DNA of 64,000 nt from CAZGIF01 sp964526045 (GCA_964526045.1 CAZGIF010000004.1:1-64000); one strand, 5' to 3'; positions 10,204 through 22,779 are shown, numbered from the stretch's first letter. Notes: generated by a model from the sequence alone, not told the origin. Made by a program: numbers and translations.

Positions 10204-12444
10204 ATGGCGATTTCTTTGAGTCAAAAAGCACAAAAAATTGTTCGCATATATGGAGTAGTGTATAATGTAATTTTTGTATGTGGTCTTCCTGTATTAGCTT
10301 GTATTATAAGTATAGTACTTATTTTCTTGATGCAATGAAATGTGTCTGCAGAAAGAGAAGCTACCAGAACAGATGAAATTAGACTCACCGAAAAAAGATA
10401 TGTGCAGGACTTTTTTGGTTTTATGGATGAGTGAGAAAACATAGAATGACTAGATATTGTTATCAAGAAATGACCATTGACTCTCCAAAGCGGACTTGTT
10501 CAGTCAGTAGATAATTTTATTACATTCAAATGATTGGTTTTCCCAAAAGAGGTTTCTATTTTTCAAACAGTACCACTCAAAGAAAAATCATATTTTGAGT
10601 CGACAAGTTATTCATTGATAGAATTAGAACGTTACTTGGATAATACGATTTTTACAACACAAGAAATAGAATACATAGCAGAACCTAGACCCAAAATTTC
10701 TCTCAATGATTTGTGAGTTACAGATTATTTTAATATATCATGTGTCACTGCCAACAAAGTGTTTGATACAATTTGTAATCAATTTGTAGAGGATTTTTTA
10801 GAAACGTTTTTTGTCTATGATTTGTCAGTAGATTACAATTGACTTATGCAAGTGTATGAATGAATCAAATCAAATGCAACCTATGCACAAAAGTTTTGTG
10901 ATGGAGTCACTCGCTATATGAAATACTCAGATGATACCGAGAGTTCGTTAGGAGTTATAGCTAGTTTGTGTTGAGAAGAGTATCATGCAGACTATGATGA
11001 ATACTCTTCATTTGTAAATATCCAATGAGATCTGACGTGACCAGCAAGTTCACAATTTGCTTTCAATAATCATAACATAAATGCTTACAAACTACTTTCG
11101 ATACAACAAAAAATCTATCATGAACTTATTAACAAAAGATTTAATCAAGCGCGTATAGATTATTATCTCAAATTTGTAGAAGAGTTGTTGAGAAAAGATA
11201 CGATTGATCCTTTTTATAAAGACATTATTTATATTTTTAATAACGATCATTTACAAAAACAAATACTTTCAGCACAAATATCGAGTATTATAGCTGACAA
11301 AGATACTATCAAAAAGATTGCAGATGATATTAGAAAAGTAAACAAATGAAATGAACTTATAGGGTATAAATGACTTCAAGAGCAAATACATTGAACAGAA
11401 TTGCAAGCACGTATCAAAAGTACCGAAGAAGAAATACCAGTTTTGTGACCAAATGACAAAAAAGATACTGACACATTGTTGGATCGTTTTGATGCGAGAT
11501 TCTCGTTTCCATCACTTACAATATTTGAAAAATCATTGACGTGATCTGATGAAACTCTCGTCTATATTCAGTGAAAAATGGCAATAAGATGAAGCGACAA
11601 AAAACAACAAAGATATGATATAGAAGTATACTTTGAAGAATACGCATGAAGCTTTGTTGTCAAACAGATCTTTTTCAAAGAAAGTGAAAATCTTTCAAAA
11701 GTCTTGAATAATATCTCAAAAGACAATAAGTTGAGTATGGCAAAAATGTATGAGTACATTTGAGAGAACGTTTCTTTGTTTGAAAATGCACAGTCAGATA
11801 TTACTCTCTGTGACAAAATACAAGCAGAAATCGTGTGAATACAAGAATGTAGCGAAACACAAATACTACTTGAAACAGAATACAATTGAAGTTGATATAT
11901 CTACACATTAACTCATAACAAGTGAAGTATAGAAAATGTCGCTATTCGTAGCAAAGATACTAATAAACAAATTGGAGATCAGTTTGATATTACAAAAACA
12001 AATGAAGAGACTATTATTGCATATATTCAAGCGATGATAGAATATCAACCAGAAAAAGCAAAAGATGTTCGTTTTATGGATTTAGATGAAACAAAAGAAT
12101 CTGATAGAATTCAGATTGCGAGTGACTTTGCAAAGTATTTGTGAGATGAACCAGAGAGTGTTATGACAAAAAGTGGCGTAACACTTGTAATATTCTCTAT
12201 AGACAAACAAGACCTTATAGCACAATATGATTTTGCAACAAATACAATTCAAACATTGTTTTTTAGAGAGCTATGAACAAGATTCCCATTCCTAGACTTG
12301 AATTTAGTTTTGAGTGAGGAAAATATACAAGATGTAGATTTTTTTAGAGAAGAACTCTTTCTTTTCCTCGACGAAAAAAATCCTGATATTGTAGACCTAT
12401 ATTTGGAGAAAACGGATCAAACTAGAGAAGACGAGGAAGAATAA
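10204..12444 (+). CDS. Large membrane-anchored protein of unknown function
   Basis: No family recognised. 746 residues: a basic N-terminus, one strong membrane segment at about residues 20-43 (VIFVCGLPVLACIISIVLIFL), then roughly 700 residues predicted to be outside or peripheral. The soluble part is rich in Asp, Glu, Lys and aromatic residues and holds Cys residues spaced as in extracytoplasmic domains (near residues 180-260). It ends in an acidic tail, DQTREDEEE. It lies directly upstream of ftsH with a 96-base gap. Possible roles include adhesion or envelope structure, but nothing in the sequence fixes this. Confidence 0.7.
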
Positions 12445-12540
12445 TTGTAAAAAATAATTGATAAATTATGCAAATTTACTTGTAACTAGAGACGATAAAC
12501 CTATAAAGTTGGTAGTATTTTTTATACTATCAATACACTT

Positions 12541-14538
12541 ATGAAAAAATGATTATGATTTTTCGCTCTGTTTGTTGTAGCGATGATGCTCGTCTTAGTT
12601 AATTATCAAAGTTTTTTTTCTTGAGACGGACCTATAGAACAAATTGTAAGCTCAAAAGATATATCTTTGAATGAATTTATACAAGAATACAACGATTGAC
12701 GTTTTGATAAGATTATAGAAAAAGATCTAAGTATTCTCGAGTGATATGAAAAAACATCCAAGACTGGGTCAGTTTCTCTTCTTTCGTTTAGAAAAAATGC
12801 AGAGATAATTTATTATAATAAATACACAACTCAAAAATCAATCCAATCTAGCTTATCTGATTTGTGAATTTCGTATACATGAAGTGTTTCTATTGAAACA
12901 GTATATACAAACCAAGGATTTATCTCGTTTTTTATGGAGCATATATTGCCAATTTTATTGATTTTGTGAGCACTGATACTTGTATTCAAATTTTTCTGAC
13001 CAAAGTGATGAGGTTTTCCATTTTCAGTTAAAGCATGAAAACTCAATACTAAAAAAGATATAAACACAAAATTCTCTGATATAGCATGAATGTGAGAAGT
13101 TAAAGATGAACTTATTGAGATTATCGACTTTCTCAAAAATCCAAAAAAATACCAAGATGTCGGAGCAAGACCTCCAAAATGAATACTACTGCATTGAGTA
13201 CCTTGATCATGAAAAACATTGTTAGCAAAAGCAGTTGCGTGAGAAGCGAAGGCTTCATTCTTTTCTGCATCGTGATCAGAATTTATGGAAATGCTCGTTT
13301 GAATGTGAGCGGCTAAAGTAAGAGAATTGTTTGCAAAAGCAAAAGCAGCATCACCGTCTATTATCTTTATTGATGAAATTGACGCTATTGGTAAAAGAAG
13401 AGGGTGAGGATATTCTGGATGACACCAAGAACAAGAACAAACACTTAATCAAATCTTGACTGAAATGGATTGATTTGAAACAGATACAAGTGTTATTGTT
13501 ATTGCAGCTACAAATAGACCAGATACGTTGGACCCAGCATTGCTAAGGTCTTGAAGATTTGATAGAAAAATTATGGTATGAACACCAACACTTGATGAAA
13601 GAGTTCTAATTTTAGAATATTATCTCAAAAATAAAAAAATTGTACCTGACCTAGATTTGAAGTCATTAGCTAAAAGAATGTCTGGTTTTGTTTGAGCGGA
13701 TTTAGAGAATATTGTAAATGAAGCAGCTTTGAAAATAGCAAAAGATTGAAGAAAAGTTATTACTCAAGATGACTTTGAGTATGCATTTGAAAAAGTACTT
13801 ATGTGACCAGAAAAGAAAATTAAAACAATGAATGAAAAAGAAAGAAAGATTGTTGCATATCATGAATTATGACATGCCATCACAGCATACACATTACCAG
13901 AGTCCGACCCAGTAGAAAAGATCTCAATAGTCTCTAGATGACAAGCATTATGAGTAACATGGACACTTCCACAAGAAGATACGTATTTGTATTCTAAAGC
14001 GAAATTCCTTGATGAATTAGTTAAATTATTGTGATGAAGGGCAGCTGAGGAGTTGTTTTTCTGAAAGGAGGCAATCACGACATGAGCTTCAAATGATTTT
14101 ATGAAATCAACTGCAATTGCGCGTGATATGATTCTCAAATATGGTATGGATGAAGAAATGTGACAAATTCTCTATCTTAACCAAGATCAAGATGATTATA
14201 ACTGACATTTTCGTCGATATAGTGATACAACGGCAGAACTTGCTGATCAAAAGATAAAGGATCTCATCAAAACTGCATATATAAAAGCCAAAAAAATTCT
14301 AGAGAATAATAGTGATTTGATTCATGTAATGGCTGAAATATTGCTAGAAAAAGAATATATTAATAGAACTGAATTTGAAGAAATGATGCCAGATATTACA
14401 AAAGCGCAAGAGCATCTAGAAAGATTGAGACGTGAAAGAAAAGAACTAGAAAAAAAGAACCAAAAAGAAGAAACAGAAAAAGAAAAAACAGAAAAAGAAA
14501 AAACAGAAAAAGAAAAGACTACATCCACAAAAAAATAA
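12541..14538 (+). CDS. ftsH: ATP-dependent zinc metalloprotease FtsH
   Basis: Membrane AAA+ protease. 665 residues: two membrane helices (about 4-22 and 134-153) around a short extracytoplasmic domain, then the AAA module with Walker A HGVPGSGKTLLAKA near 218-231, Walker B SPSIIFIDEIDAIG near 270-283, and the second-region-of-homology RPDTLDPALLRSGRFDR. The zinc site is HELGH at residue 441, where most FtsH proteins have HEAGH. The C-terminus carries three copies of a KEKTE repeat encoded by near-identical 18-base units, a likely slippage-expanded tail. A TATACT box lies 12 bases before the ATG. Confidence 0.95.
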
Positions 14539-14567
14539 CAACGTACTTTTAATAAAAAAATATTTAC

Positions 14568-14837
14568 ATGTCCTCAGTACTTGAACAAACATACAATTAT
14601 AAAGAAAAAGTCTTAGAGAAATTATTTAGTAGTGTAGAATACATTAAAACATCATTAGCAATATTATTAGATAAAAAAGTTGTCCAAAAAAATCAACCAA
14701 TAGAGAATGAAGACACATTCTGAGTAGATTTATATCTAATAAACAACTCTTCACCCATAGTAAGAGAAATAGCTAAAGATGAAATTGCAAGAAGAAAAAA
14801 AAATAGAGAAATATTAGATGCATTTTTTAATACGTAA
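14568..14837 (+). CDS. Small protein of unknown function
   Basis: 89 residues, soluble, mixed charge, no membrane segment. One UGA-coded Gly (DTFGVDLY). It starts 30 bases after ftsH and ends 19 bases before the next gene, so it is likely in the ftsH transcription unit. No recognisable motif. The supporting evidence is the uninterrupted frame, codon use like its neighbours and the regular spacing. Confidence 0.55.
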
Positions 14838-14855
14838 TATATTCAACTGAATACC

Positions 14856-15593
14856 ATGCCTGAACCTAAGTTATATTTTTGAGATATGGTTATGAACTAT
14901 ATCAATAAAGTATATCCTTGATATGACACATTTTGTCTCAAAAAGAGTATTGAAAATAATATATGAGAATTTGATGAAGTATTTCGTGATTTACGAAAAA
15001 TCCACAAGTATAAAGAAAGATACGATTTGCATCGAGCGATGAAAAATGCAAACAAAGAATTTGAACGCCTTTTGAGTAAAATCTTTAAAACACAAGTTGC
15101 TCCTAGAGCAGAACATCTTCATAAACAGCTTACAAAAATCAGTGAAGAATCTAATCAATCAATGATATTTGATACAAAATTGTTTGAAAAAATTGCCAAA
15201 AAAAGACAACAAACTTTTACACTAAAAAGAAGATATTTTAGATTACTTTCTATTGCAGTAGATTTTATTGATATTATCTTGTCTGCATTTGTAGTTATGT
15301 TAGTAACAATGATATTTCACGTTGAAGAATGAACATTTTGATCTATCTATATGTCATTATTGTTTCTGTTTTTGATTGCAGTACTCAAAGTTACTCTTGA
15401 TAGATTTTGGATTCAACCCATTGTCGATAGATTATGACGAAAGATGTATATCAATAGTATCAAAAGACTCAAAAGCACATTGGCAAAATACGAAGCTGTC
15501 TCAATTATTATGACGGATTCTATTATGAACCAAGATCCACCTACAAAAACCGTAGAACTTCTCCACAGGTGAGTTATGTTTGTCAAAAAGTAG
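14856..15593 (+). CDS. Two-pass membrane protein with helical N-terminus
   Basis: 245 residues. The first 135 are charged and helical, with no signal peptide. Two membrane segments follow, around residues 138-155 (IDIILSAFVVMLVTMIF) and 163-185 (YMSLLFLFLIAVLKVTL), and then a basic cytosolic tail. No family recognised. It lies between the ftsH-linked small gene and pth, with gaps of 19 and 23 bases. Confidence 0.65.
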
Positions 15594-15615
15594 ACTGTTT
15601 ATTTATACAAAATCT

Positions 15616-16158
15616 ATGTCAACGAAACTGATTGTATGATTATGAAATCCGTGAAAAAAATATCAAGACACAAGACATAATATATGATTTATTGTCCTTG
15701 AGCTTTTATATAAATTTTATACTTGACAAAAATTTTCTCCTTCCAAGAAATTTGAATGATTGTTTTCAGAATCTCATACTAATTGACACAAGATTTTGTG
15801 GATTGAGCCTCAGACGTACATGAATCTATCTGGTACGTGCGTTCAGTCAGTCGCAAATTTTTATACTATTGCTATAGAAAACATTTTGGTATTGCATGAT
15901 GAAATAGATTTCCCTACTGCACAAATAAAATACAAAGTTTGATGATGAGCAGCAGGACACAATTGACTCAAAGATATCATAAAAAAATTGTGACCTGACT
16001 TTAGAAGAATAAGAATAGGCGTTGATAGACCAATACACAATGCTATGTCAGTCGCTGATTATGTTTTATCAAATCTGACGAATGTTGAACTAGACGAAAT
16101 TTCCTCAAAGTTTGACCTTATACAATGATATGTTGATCAGTTTTTGCAAGAAGTTTAA
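15616..16158 (+). CDS. pth: Peptidyl-tRNA hydrolase
   Basis: Frees tRNA from peptidyl-tRNA. The 180-residue protein has LIVGLGNPGKKYQDTRHNIGF at the N-terminus including the catalytic His (residue 21), IEPQTYMNLSG near 64-74, VLHDEIDFP near 92-100, and GGGAAGHNGLKDI near 108-120. Most of the motif glycines are UGA codons (three in a row before AAGHNG). The stop codon overlaps the elp3 stop on the opposite strand, so the two genes converge with no spacer and no terminator. Confidence 0.95.
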
Positions 16159-18131
16159 TTTAGAGTTTTGATCATATATGTTCATTCTAGCGCAAATCAT
16201 TGTTTTGCATAATATTGCCTTACTCACACTCAAGAAATAACTGACAAACGAGTATATGTATTGTATGCCGCTATACTTTCTGCAACCAATAAAAGTTGTT
16301 TTCAAAATCAAGCATGTTGAACACGAGATGTTGATTCTCATGTGATGGCTTTGGTTTTTAGTCAAGCAACTGTTCCGTATACGTGAAGTTCTCTAACGAG
16401 TCATGTATTTTTCCCAAGTCATTCTCGATCAATAGCCTGATCTTTTTTGGGCAAACACAATCTCAAAAATCAATAAACATACCCCAATTCATCTTCAAAA
16501 CTTATGAAATAGTCTTGTCAAACACTACTGTCATATGATCTGATAACCAAAACATATAAATTAGACTTTTGATGTCTATGTCTAATCTCTCTACTTCTTG
16601 TATCAAGTGAGACAAAATATCTTTGAGCGTCAACTCAAACTACTGCACTATTCTCCATCATATCTTGAATATGTTTTTTGCTCTCATTAATATCTGATTG
16701 CAAATATTTTTCTGGATTATGTAAAAAATTCTCTATTGACGAAGGTTGAATAATTGTAGTACAAAAGTCAGTTGTTTTTCCATTTTGAGGAGAAATATAG
16801 AGTCTTTTGTAAAGATGAGAGCGTAAATCTTGATCAAGATCAATTGCTTTTTGCAACGTTTGATGAGTAAGTTGGGCAAGATTCGTTATATTTGATCCAG
16901 CAGCAATTTCTGTAGACGGAATATCTCTAATTAGTCTTTTGATACGAGTATATGGTGGAATAATTTCAAAAAAAGTTTCTCTGACAAGATCTTGTATATA
17001 TTGCGTACTAATTGGTGTATATTTTCACTGTTTGTATAGGTCGTATAATTCTGTTTGTGGAATAACTGACGTTGGATAAAACTTTATTTCATCTGGGAAA
17101 AAGTGAGGATCTGTATAGATATCAACAAAAGTTTTTAGATCTTTTTGGTATGTCGATGTGTACAGTCATGGCATAATATGGATAGAAAATTTGAATCCAT
17201 ATTGTCTAAGTCTATGAAGTCATACACGATATTGAGACACAGTGTTGTCTCTTTTATTAGCTTCCAAAACTTCATCATCAGTGGATTGAATTCCAATTTC
17301 TAATCTTGTGACTCACATCTCTCTCCACATACGACAATTGGTGTCAGTAATATATTCTGGCCTCGTTTCGACAGTAAGTCCGATAACTCTATTGCTAGCA
17401 GTTTCATTTGTTTTAATTTCTTTGCGGAAATCACCACATCCATGCAAAAGTTGCTGCCCTAGCGCAGTATCAAACATTCATTCTTTATCTACTTTGTTTC
17501 TAAATTTTTCTGGTTCTTTATCAAAATCTTTAAACTCTTGTTTAAAATCTTTGATACTTTTACCATGTCGATTTTGCTGTTCCAAATGTTCTCGGTACGT
17601 TTCAAACGTATTGCAAGCATAGTATAATTTTGCAATAAATTCTTTTTTGTACTGATCTGGATATACATCTCGGGTTCATCACAAAACTATCAACTCAATT
17701 TTGTCTGTTTTGTGCCCTGTAGCTCTCAATGATCTCATTCTGTTGTATACTTGTTTGATAGGATCAAACTGGTTTAAATATGCTCTCATAGCTCATGGCT
17801 CAGTTTTAATATAACTTTTGGGCATAGTCGGATCGTTAGGACAGAAAATACACGTTCCTGGACACCAAAAGGGTTTTGTTAATACTTGCACCGCAACTAT
17901 ACCAGATTCGGATCTGATTCACCTTTTTTGTAATAATTTTTCTATAAAACTGTTAGTTTCAATAGCTCATTGTTTACACAAGGTACGATAGACCTGCAAT
18001 AATTGTGCATGGGATGGCACATCAGAAAGTTTATGTTCGCGTGCATAATCTCTTTTTATGTCTTTGAGTCAATTTTGATCCAAGGTTTCTAAGTCGAGGG
18101 AATATAATGACAATATAATATCTTGGTACAT
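16155..18131 (-). CDS. elp3: Elp3-like tRNA uridine-34 modification enzyme
   Basis: Radical SAM plus GNAT acetyltransferase enzyme that makes cm5U-type modifications at the wobble uridine; Elp3 is universal in eukaryotes and archaea but patchy in bacteria. 658 residues. A KRDYAREHKLSDVPSHAQL N-terminus and VLTKPFWCPGTCIFCPNDP near residues 84-102 hold the three Fe-S cysteines (C-x4-C-x2-C). Then TVETRPEYI near 255 and EIGIQSTDDEVLEANKR follow. The C-terminal GNAT half has RELHVYGTVAGL, RVQHAGFGKQLL and SVISGVGVRQYYAKQGF. The full length matches two-domain Elp3. The only reasonable start is the ATG at 18131. Confidence 0.9.
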
Positions 18132-18171
18132 ACAATCAAAACTAAGTAAACATAAAAAATATATACTATTA

Positions 18172-18828
18172 ATGTACAAAAGCAAGCAATTTAACTTCAA
18201 AAAAGCAATGATAATACTTAGTTATCTTCTTGTAATTTTATTTTGAATATTTATACATACAATGATTTACCTACCACAAACAAAAAACTATATGGACATG
18301 GAAAAACTATTTGGAAGTAAAGCAAAAGTAGACATACTCAAATATCTTCTCTTCAAAAGACAATGAATTTCAATGAGAGCGTTAGAGTGAGATTTAGAAC
18401 GAACATTTCCAGCAATAAAAAAGCAAATCGACTCTTTGCTTATTGCATGAGTCTTAGACATAGATAAATCAAAACTTAAATGGTCAATTACTCTTAATGA
18501 ATGATTTTCTCGCTATATAAAGGGAGTATTTATGTATGCACTTGTCAAAGATATTCAAAACCTCACACAACAAATACCATGACTGATTCATCAGCATTTT
18601 TTTTGAAAAACTTTTGGTTGAAATTTGGATATGGATGTCGTACTAATATATGACGCAGATCAAAAAAAAAAAATAGACTGACTCAAAAAAAGTCTGAGCG
18701 ATATCTTCAAGAATTATTTTATAGATCAAGTTGCGCTTACAACTATGTCTCACACAGAACGAGAGCAACGTTATAGACTTGCAGATAAGTTTGTATTAAC
18801 TATTCTCAGGGAGAAAAAAGAATTTTAA
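18172..18828 (+). CDS. Winged-helix protein with N-terminal membrane segment
   Basis: 218 residues. An apparent membrane helix at about residues 13-33 (IILSYLLVILFGIFIHTMI) precedes MEKLFGSKAKVDILKYLL near residues 43-60, the standard opening of small winged-helix regulators. A recognition-helix region (MRALEGDLERTFPAIKKQID) follows, then an alpha/beta C-terminal domain containing MDVVLIYDAD. Related proteins without the membrane segment are common in Patescibacteria. The -10-like TATACT is only 4-5 bases before the first ATG, so translation may really begin at a later ATG (for example at MEKLFG); the start is therefore uncertain. Confidence 0.6.
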
Positions 18829-18841
18829 TTTATGAATTCAT

Positions 18842-19648
18842 ATGACAAAAAAATCATATATCTCTATTTCGTATGATTTTGAAATGCAGTTTTTTACAGA
18901 ACAAATGCTTGCATATTTTTCTGATGTTTCTGATTTGGTCAAAAAAGTGTGTGAGATTATTCCCTCTACTGGTTTACAAGGTTTTTTGTTACCATATGAT
19001 CATTATTTGTATGTAGGAGATTTGCTTGCATTTTTTTCTTGACTTGCTCACCATACGCATAATCATGACAAAACATATGTAATTTGTATGTTTGAAGATT
19101 GTGATGAAGACCTTATTTTGACAGATGCACTGGCAACCTCTCCAGTACTATGACGCCACATACCCATACATACACAGATGTCAGATGATTTTTTGGCAAC
19201 ATTTATAAAAAAAAAGTTTAAAACACATATTGATAACTCATATTTCAAAAAGCATACGCTCTTGGGTTTATATTTGCCATTTATGAGGTTGGTTCTCACG
19301 TGACTCAAAATTGTACCTATTATCATTAAAAATTCACTTACCAAAAAAAAACAAGAAACGCTTTTGCAAGTGTTTGGCGAACAAAAAGACACTGTTGTAC
19401 TCTTCCCATGAAATTTTCAATACTCATCGTGAAATATTACACAAGCAGACTACAAAAAGATTGTCACAAAATTAATAAAAACAAAAGCTGTCTCTGACAA
19501 AAAACTATATGATTATACATCAATCTCCCTATTTACACAATTTGCTATGCAGCAAAAACTACCTATTTATGACTTTTTTTACACTAGTAATGAACAGTAT
19601 ATTGGTATGTGAGATACACGCGCAGTTTATTGATTACTTTGATTTTAA
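18842..19648 (+). CDS. MEMO1-like (AmmeMemoRadiSam B) protein, divergent
   Basis: 268 residues. Weak but ordered resemblance to the MEMO1/AMMECR1-linked family: LLPYDHYLYVGDLLAFF near residues 50-66 in place of PHAGYxYSG, a KTYVICMFED strand, HTLLGLYLPFMRLVL near 140 in place of HSLExQLPFL, then KIVPIII, and a C-terminal GDTRAVYGLLGF. Several family metal-binding His positions are replaced, so a catalytic role is doubtful. It lies 13 bases after the winged-helix gene and 15 before lepA, hence probably one operon. Function unknown. Confidence 0.5.
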
Positions 19649-19663
19649 TACTTTTATGTAGAT

Positions 19664-21616
19664 ATGAATATTCGTAACTTTTGTATTATAGCACATATTG
19701 ACCATTGAAAGTCTACGCTTGCAGATAGGATGTTGGAAATAACAGGAACTGTAAGAAAAGTTTGACACTGACAAATGCTTGATACAATGGAATTAGAACA
19801 AGAAAGGTGAATTACTATCAAACTAACTCCTGCAAGAATGCATCGAAAAGGGTATGAATTCAATCTTATTGATACACCATGACATGCTGATTTTCAATAT
19901 GAAGTTTCTCGCTCACTCGCAGCAGTTGAATGAGTAATTTTGTTGATTGATGCTTCACAAGGAATACAGGCACAAACACTTTCTACGTTATACATGGCTA
20001 TGGATTTGAATTTGGAAATAATTCCCGTACTAAACAAAATTGACCTTCCAGCAGCTGATCCACAAAGAGTATGAGCAGAAATAGAAAATTTGTTGTGAAT
20101 TCCACAAGAAGACATTATTTGAATATCAGCAAAAACTTGAGTTAATGTTGATAAGGTATTAGACCGTATCATCTCTCATATCCCAGAACCAAAAACGTAC
20201 CCTACAGACGAAATAAATACAGCTTTGATTTTTGATAGTGTTTATGATCAGTACAAATGAGTAGTTGTATATGTCAAAGTCATACAAGGATCGTTTTCAA
20301 AGTGAGATGCAGCACATTTGGTCTATACTCAAACCGAAATGACGCCTACAGAAGTTGGTTTTCTTTCTCCTGTGTATAATCCTGACAAAAAGCTTTCTAG
20401 CTGACAAATCTGATATATTGTTACGGGAAAAAAATCAGTAAGAGATGCGAAAATTTGAGATACGATTCTTCTTAAAAAATGACTCATCAAACAAGAATTT
20501 GATAATCTTGACCTTACAAAATATGCTGTTGCTTGATTTAAAAAAGCACTTCCTTTTGTCTTTGCTGGAGTATATCCTCTTGAGTCATCTGATTATGACA
20601 AACTCAAAGAGAGTTTTGCAAAATTGGTCTTGAATGATAGTGCTATTGAATTTACTCACGAAAATTCAAAAGCATTAGGATTTGGATTTCGTTCGGGTTT
20701 TTTGTGAATGTTACATATGGATATTATCAAAGAAAGACTTGAAAGAGAATATGATATGGAAACTATTTTCACAACTCCAACAGTATCATATCTTGTCAAA
20801 AGTAAAAGTTTGAGTTTAGATATTATCAAAGAGTGAAAAAACATTGCTGACTTGCTCGAGACGTGATTACGAAAGTATGTTCTTTTTCACGAGACACAGC
20901 AAAAATCTGAATTGGAGTTAAAAGAGGATATTTTGTCACAACACGAAAAAACATTACAACCGTGGATTGTTGTTAGATCTTGAGCAGATATGATAGACAA
21001 ATGACTCATCGAAGAGTTACATGAACCGTATGCAGATGTAGAAATTGTGTGACCAGAATGATTTGCTTGAAATATAATGGCTCAATGCCAAGAATACAGA
21101 TGACAATTGTTACACATGGAACATCTCGATCAAACAAGAGTTATACGAAAATACGCGATGCCACTATGAGAAATAATTATAGACTTTTATGACAGACTCA
21201 AATCAGCTACAAAATGATTTGCAACTATGCATTATGAGTTCAAAAATTACCAACCTGCAGATCTCGTCAAACTTGATGTTTTTATCAACTGAGAAATAGT
21301 TGAAGCTTTTAGTCTTGTCGTACACAAAGATAAAGCATATTATGTATGAAGAGATCTTGTCTCAAGACTCAAAACACTTATTCCAAAGCACATGTTTACA
21401 ATACCAATTCAAGCATGAATCTGAACCAAAATAATAGCGAGAGAAACAATTTGAGCAATGAGAAAAGACGTGATAGCCAAATGTTACGGTTGAGATATTT
21501 CACGTAAAAAGAAACTACTAAAAAAACAAAAAGAATGAAAAAAGAAGATGAAGGCTATGTGAAATGTTAATGTCCCTTCTGATGTATTCATCAAGATGGT
21601 GACGAGGGAAAATTAA
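19664..21616 (+). CDS. lepA: Elongation factor 4 (LepA)
   Basis: Ribosome-associated GTPase acting in translation and initiation-complex assembly. 650 residues, slightly longer than the usual ~600. G1 is AHIDHGKSTLADRM near residue 9, G2/G3 are ERGITIKL and NLIDTPGHADF, G4 is VLNKIDLPAADPQ, and domain V/C-terminal motifs GFRSGFLGMLHMDI, KNYQPADLVKLDV and IPIQAGIGTKIIARETI are typical of LepA rather than EF-G. The basic Lys-rich tail is normal for LepA. Start ATG is 15 bases after the preceding stop with no Shine-Dalgarno. Confidence 0.95.
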
Positions 21617-21620
21617 TAAC

Positions 21621-22169
21621 CTAATAAACAGAATCTTCTCTTCTCGTCTTTTCTTCTAAGATCTTCATAAAAGATCTATACGATTCTTCATTATCAAATC
21701 ACTCACCATCAAAAACAAAGTGTTTTTCTGCAGAAATTCATCAATAATCTTTTCTTGTATGATTTGTAAAAATGTAATATTCGGTTGAATCTCTTAGACG
21801 GTATTTTCTACCAAAAATGTTCAATTTTGACGTTAAAGTTCTTTTTAGAACATCAACGTATGGTATAGTACAAAGAGTAAATTTGTCTTTATCTACATAT
21901 GTAAATGAAATTTTTGTATCACTAAATATGATCTCAGTTTTTTTTGGAAAAGCGTTTTGTGGATTATTTTTTTCCATTTTGTACTCTACGCTATATTGCC
22001 AACAAATAAAAACAATAACCCATATACTAAAAAAGATCATTAAAACTATCGCCCAAATGTCTCATATAAAAACAGCACAAACAGAGAGAAATACACAAAC
22101 AAAAATTAATAACACTCTTAAAATCCAAGTTGTTTGAGTACGACCAAATGTGTAAGAAAATGTATTCAT
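21621..22169 (-). CDS. Two-TM membrane protein, paralogue A
   Basis: 182 residues. The opening SYTFGRTQTTWILRVLL leads into two adjacent membrane helices (about residues 16-60), followed by a roughly 115-residue soluble domain containing EIIFSDTKISFTYV, IPYVDVLKR and a terminal Glu/Lys-rich helix. The layout resembles YcxB-like membrane proteins, a weak match. The neighbour at 22201-22743 is a clear paralogue: YTFG, TxITFYDTYISFT, VPYTDIL and a shared KDYGG/SDYGG followed by SSEK or SAEK. The gap to it is 31 bases. Function unknown. Confidence 0.65.
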
Positions 22170-22200
22170 ACAAAAATACTGACTAATAATTAAATACAGA

Positions 22201-22743
22201 CTAAATTGGTGATTTAACTTTTTTTATATTCAAGCTCGTCTTTTCTTCTAGTGTTTCTATAAATGATGTATAGAAACCATGATCAAAACTACTTCTTAAA
22301 AAATGAAAGTACTTCTCGGACGATGCTCATCAATAGTCAGATCTAGTTTTTGTTGTAGTTATAGTATAACAAGGCTTATATCTAGTATACAAATTTTTAT
22401 AACTATTCAATATATCTGTATAAGGAACATCGCATGAATAAAATTTTGCATTTTTGATAGTAGTAAATGATATATATGTATCATAAAAAGTAATGTCTGT
22501 TCTGTTACGATATGTCTCTAAATTGTTTATTTCTTTAATTTTATGTTCTTTATAAAACTTCCGTAAATCAATTAAAAGTGCAAAAAGTGCAAAAATCAAA
22601 CACATAAAAAATGCTTCTAAATTTCACTGATTAAAATAATAAATTGCAAGTAGTATACTGAAAAATACTAGCGATATATTTATCAACCATTCAAGAGTTG
22701 AAACACCAAATGTATATACAAAACGTGCATTTTTCTCTTCCAT
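22201..22743 (-). CDS. Two-TM membrane protein, paralogue B
   Basis: 180 residues. It has the same architecture as the gene at 21621-22169: RFVYTFGVSTLEWLINI, two membrane helices (about residues 17-60), then a soluble domain with DITFYDTYISFT, DVPYTDIL and RSDYGGASSEKYFHF. The pair are tandem duplicates that have diverged widely, which suggests an old duplication. Upstream is the TPR-like gene on the same strand, 36 bases away. Possible YcxB-like family, low confidence on function. Confidence 0.65.
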
Positions 22744-22779
22744 AAAAAATTACTCCAAATAAAAAACAGTAACAAAAAT

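Noticed and set aside
14466..14518. Tandem repeat at the end of ftsH as a separate element
   Set aside because: The 18-base units are in frame and encode a charged tail; simple slippage inside the gene is enough.
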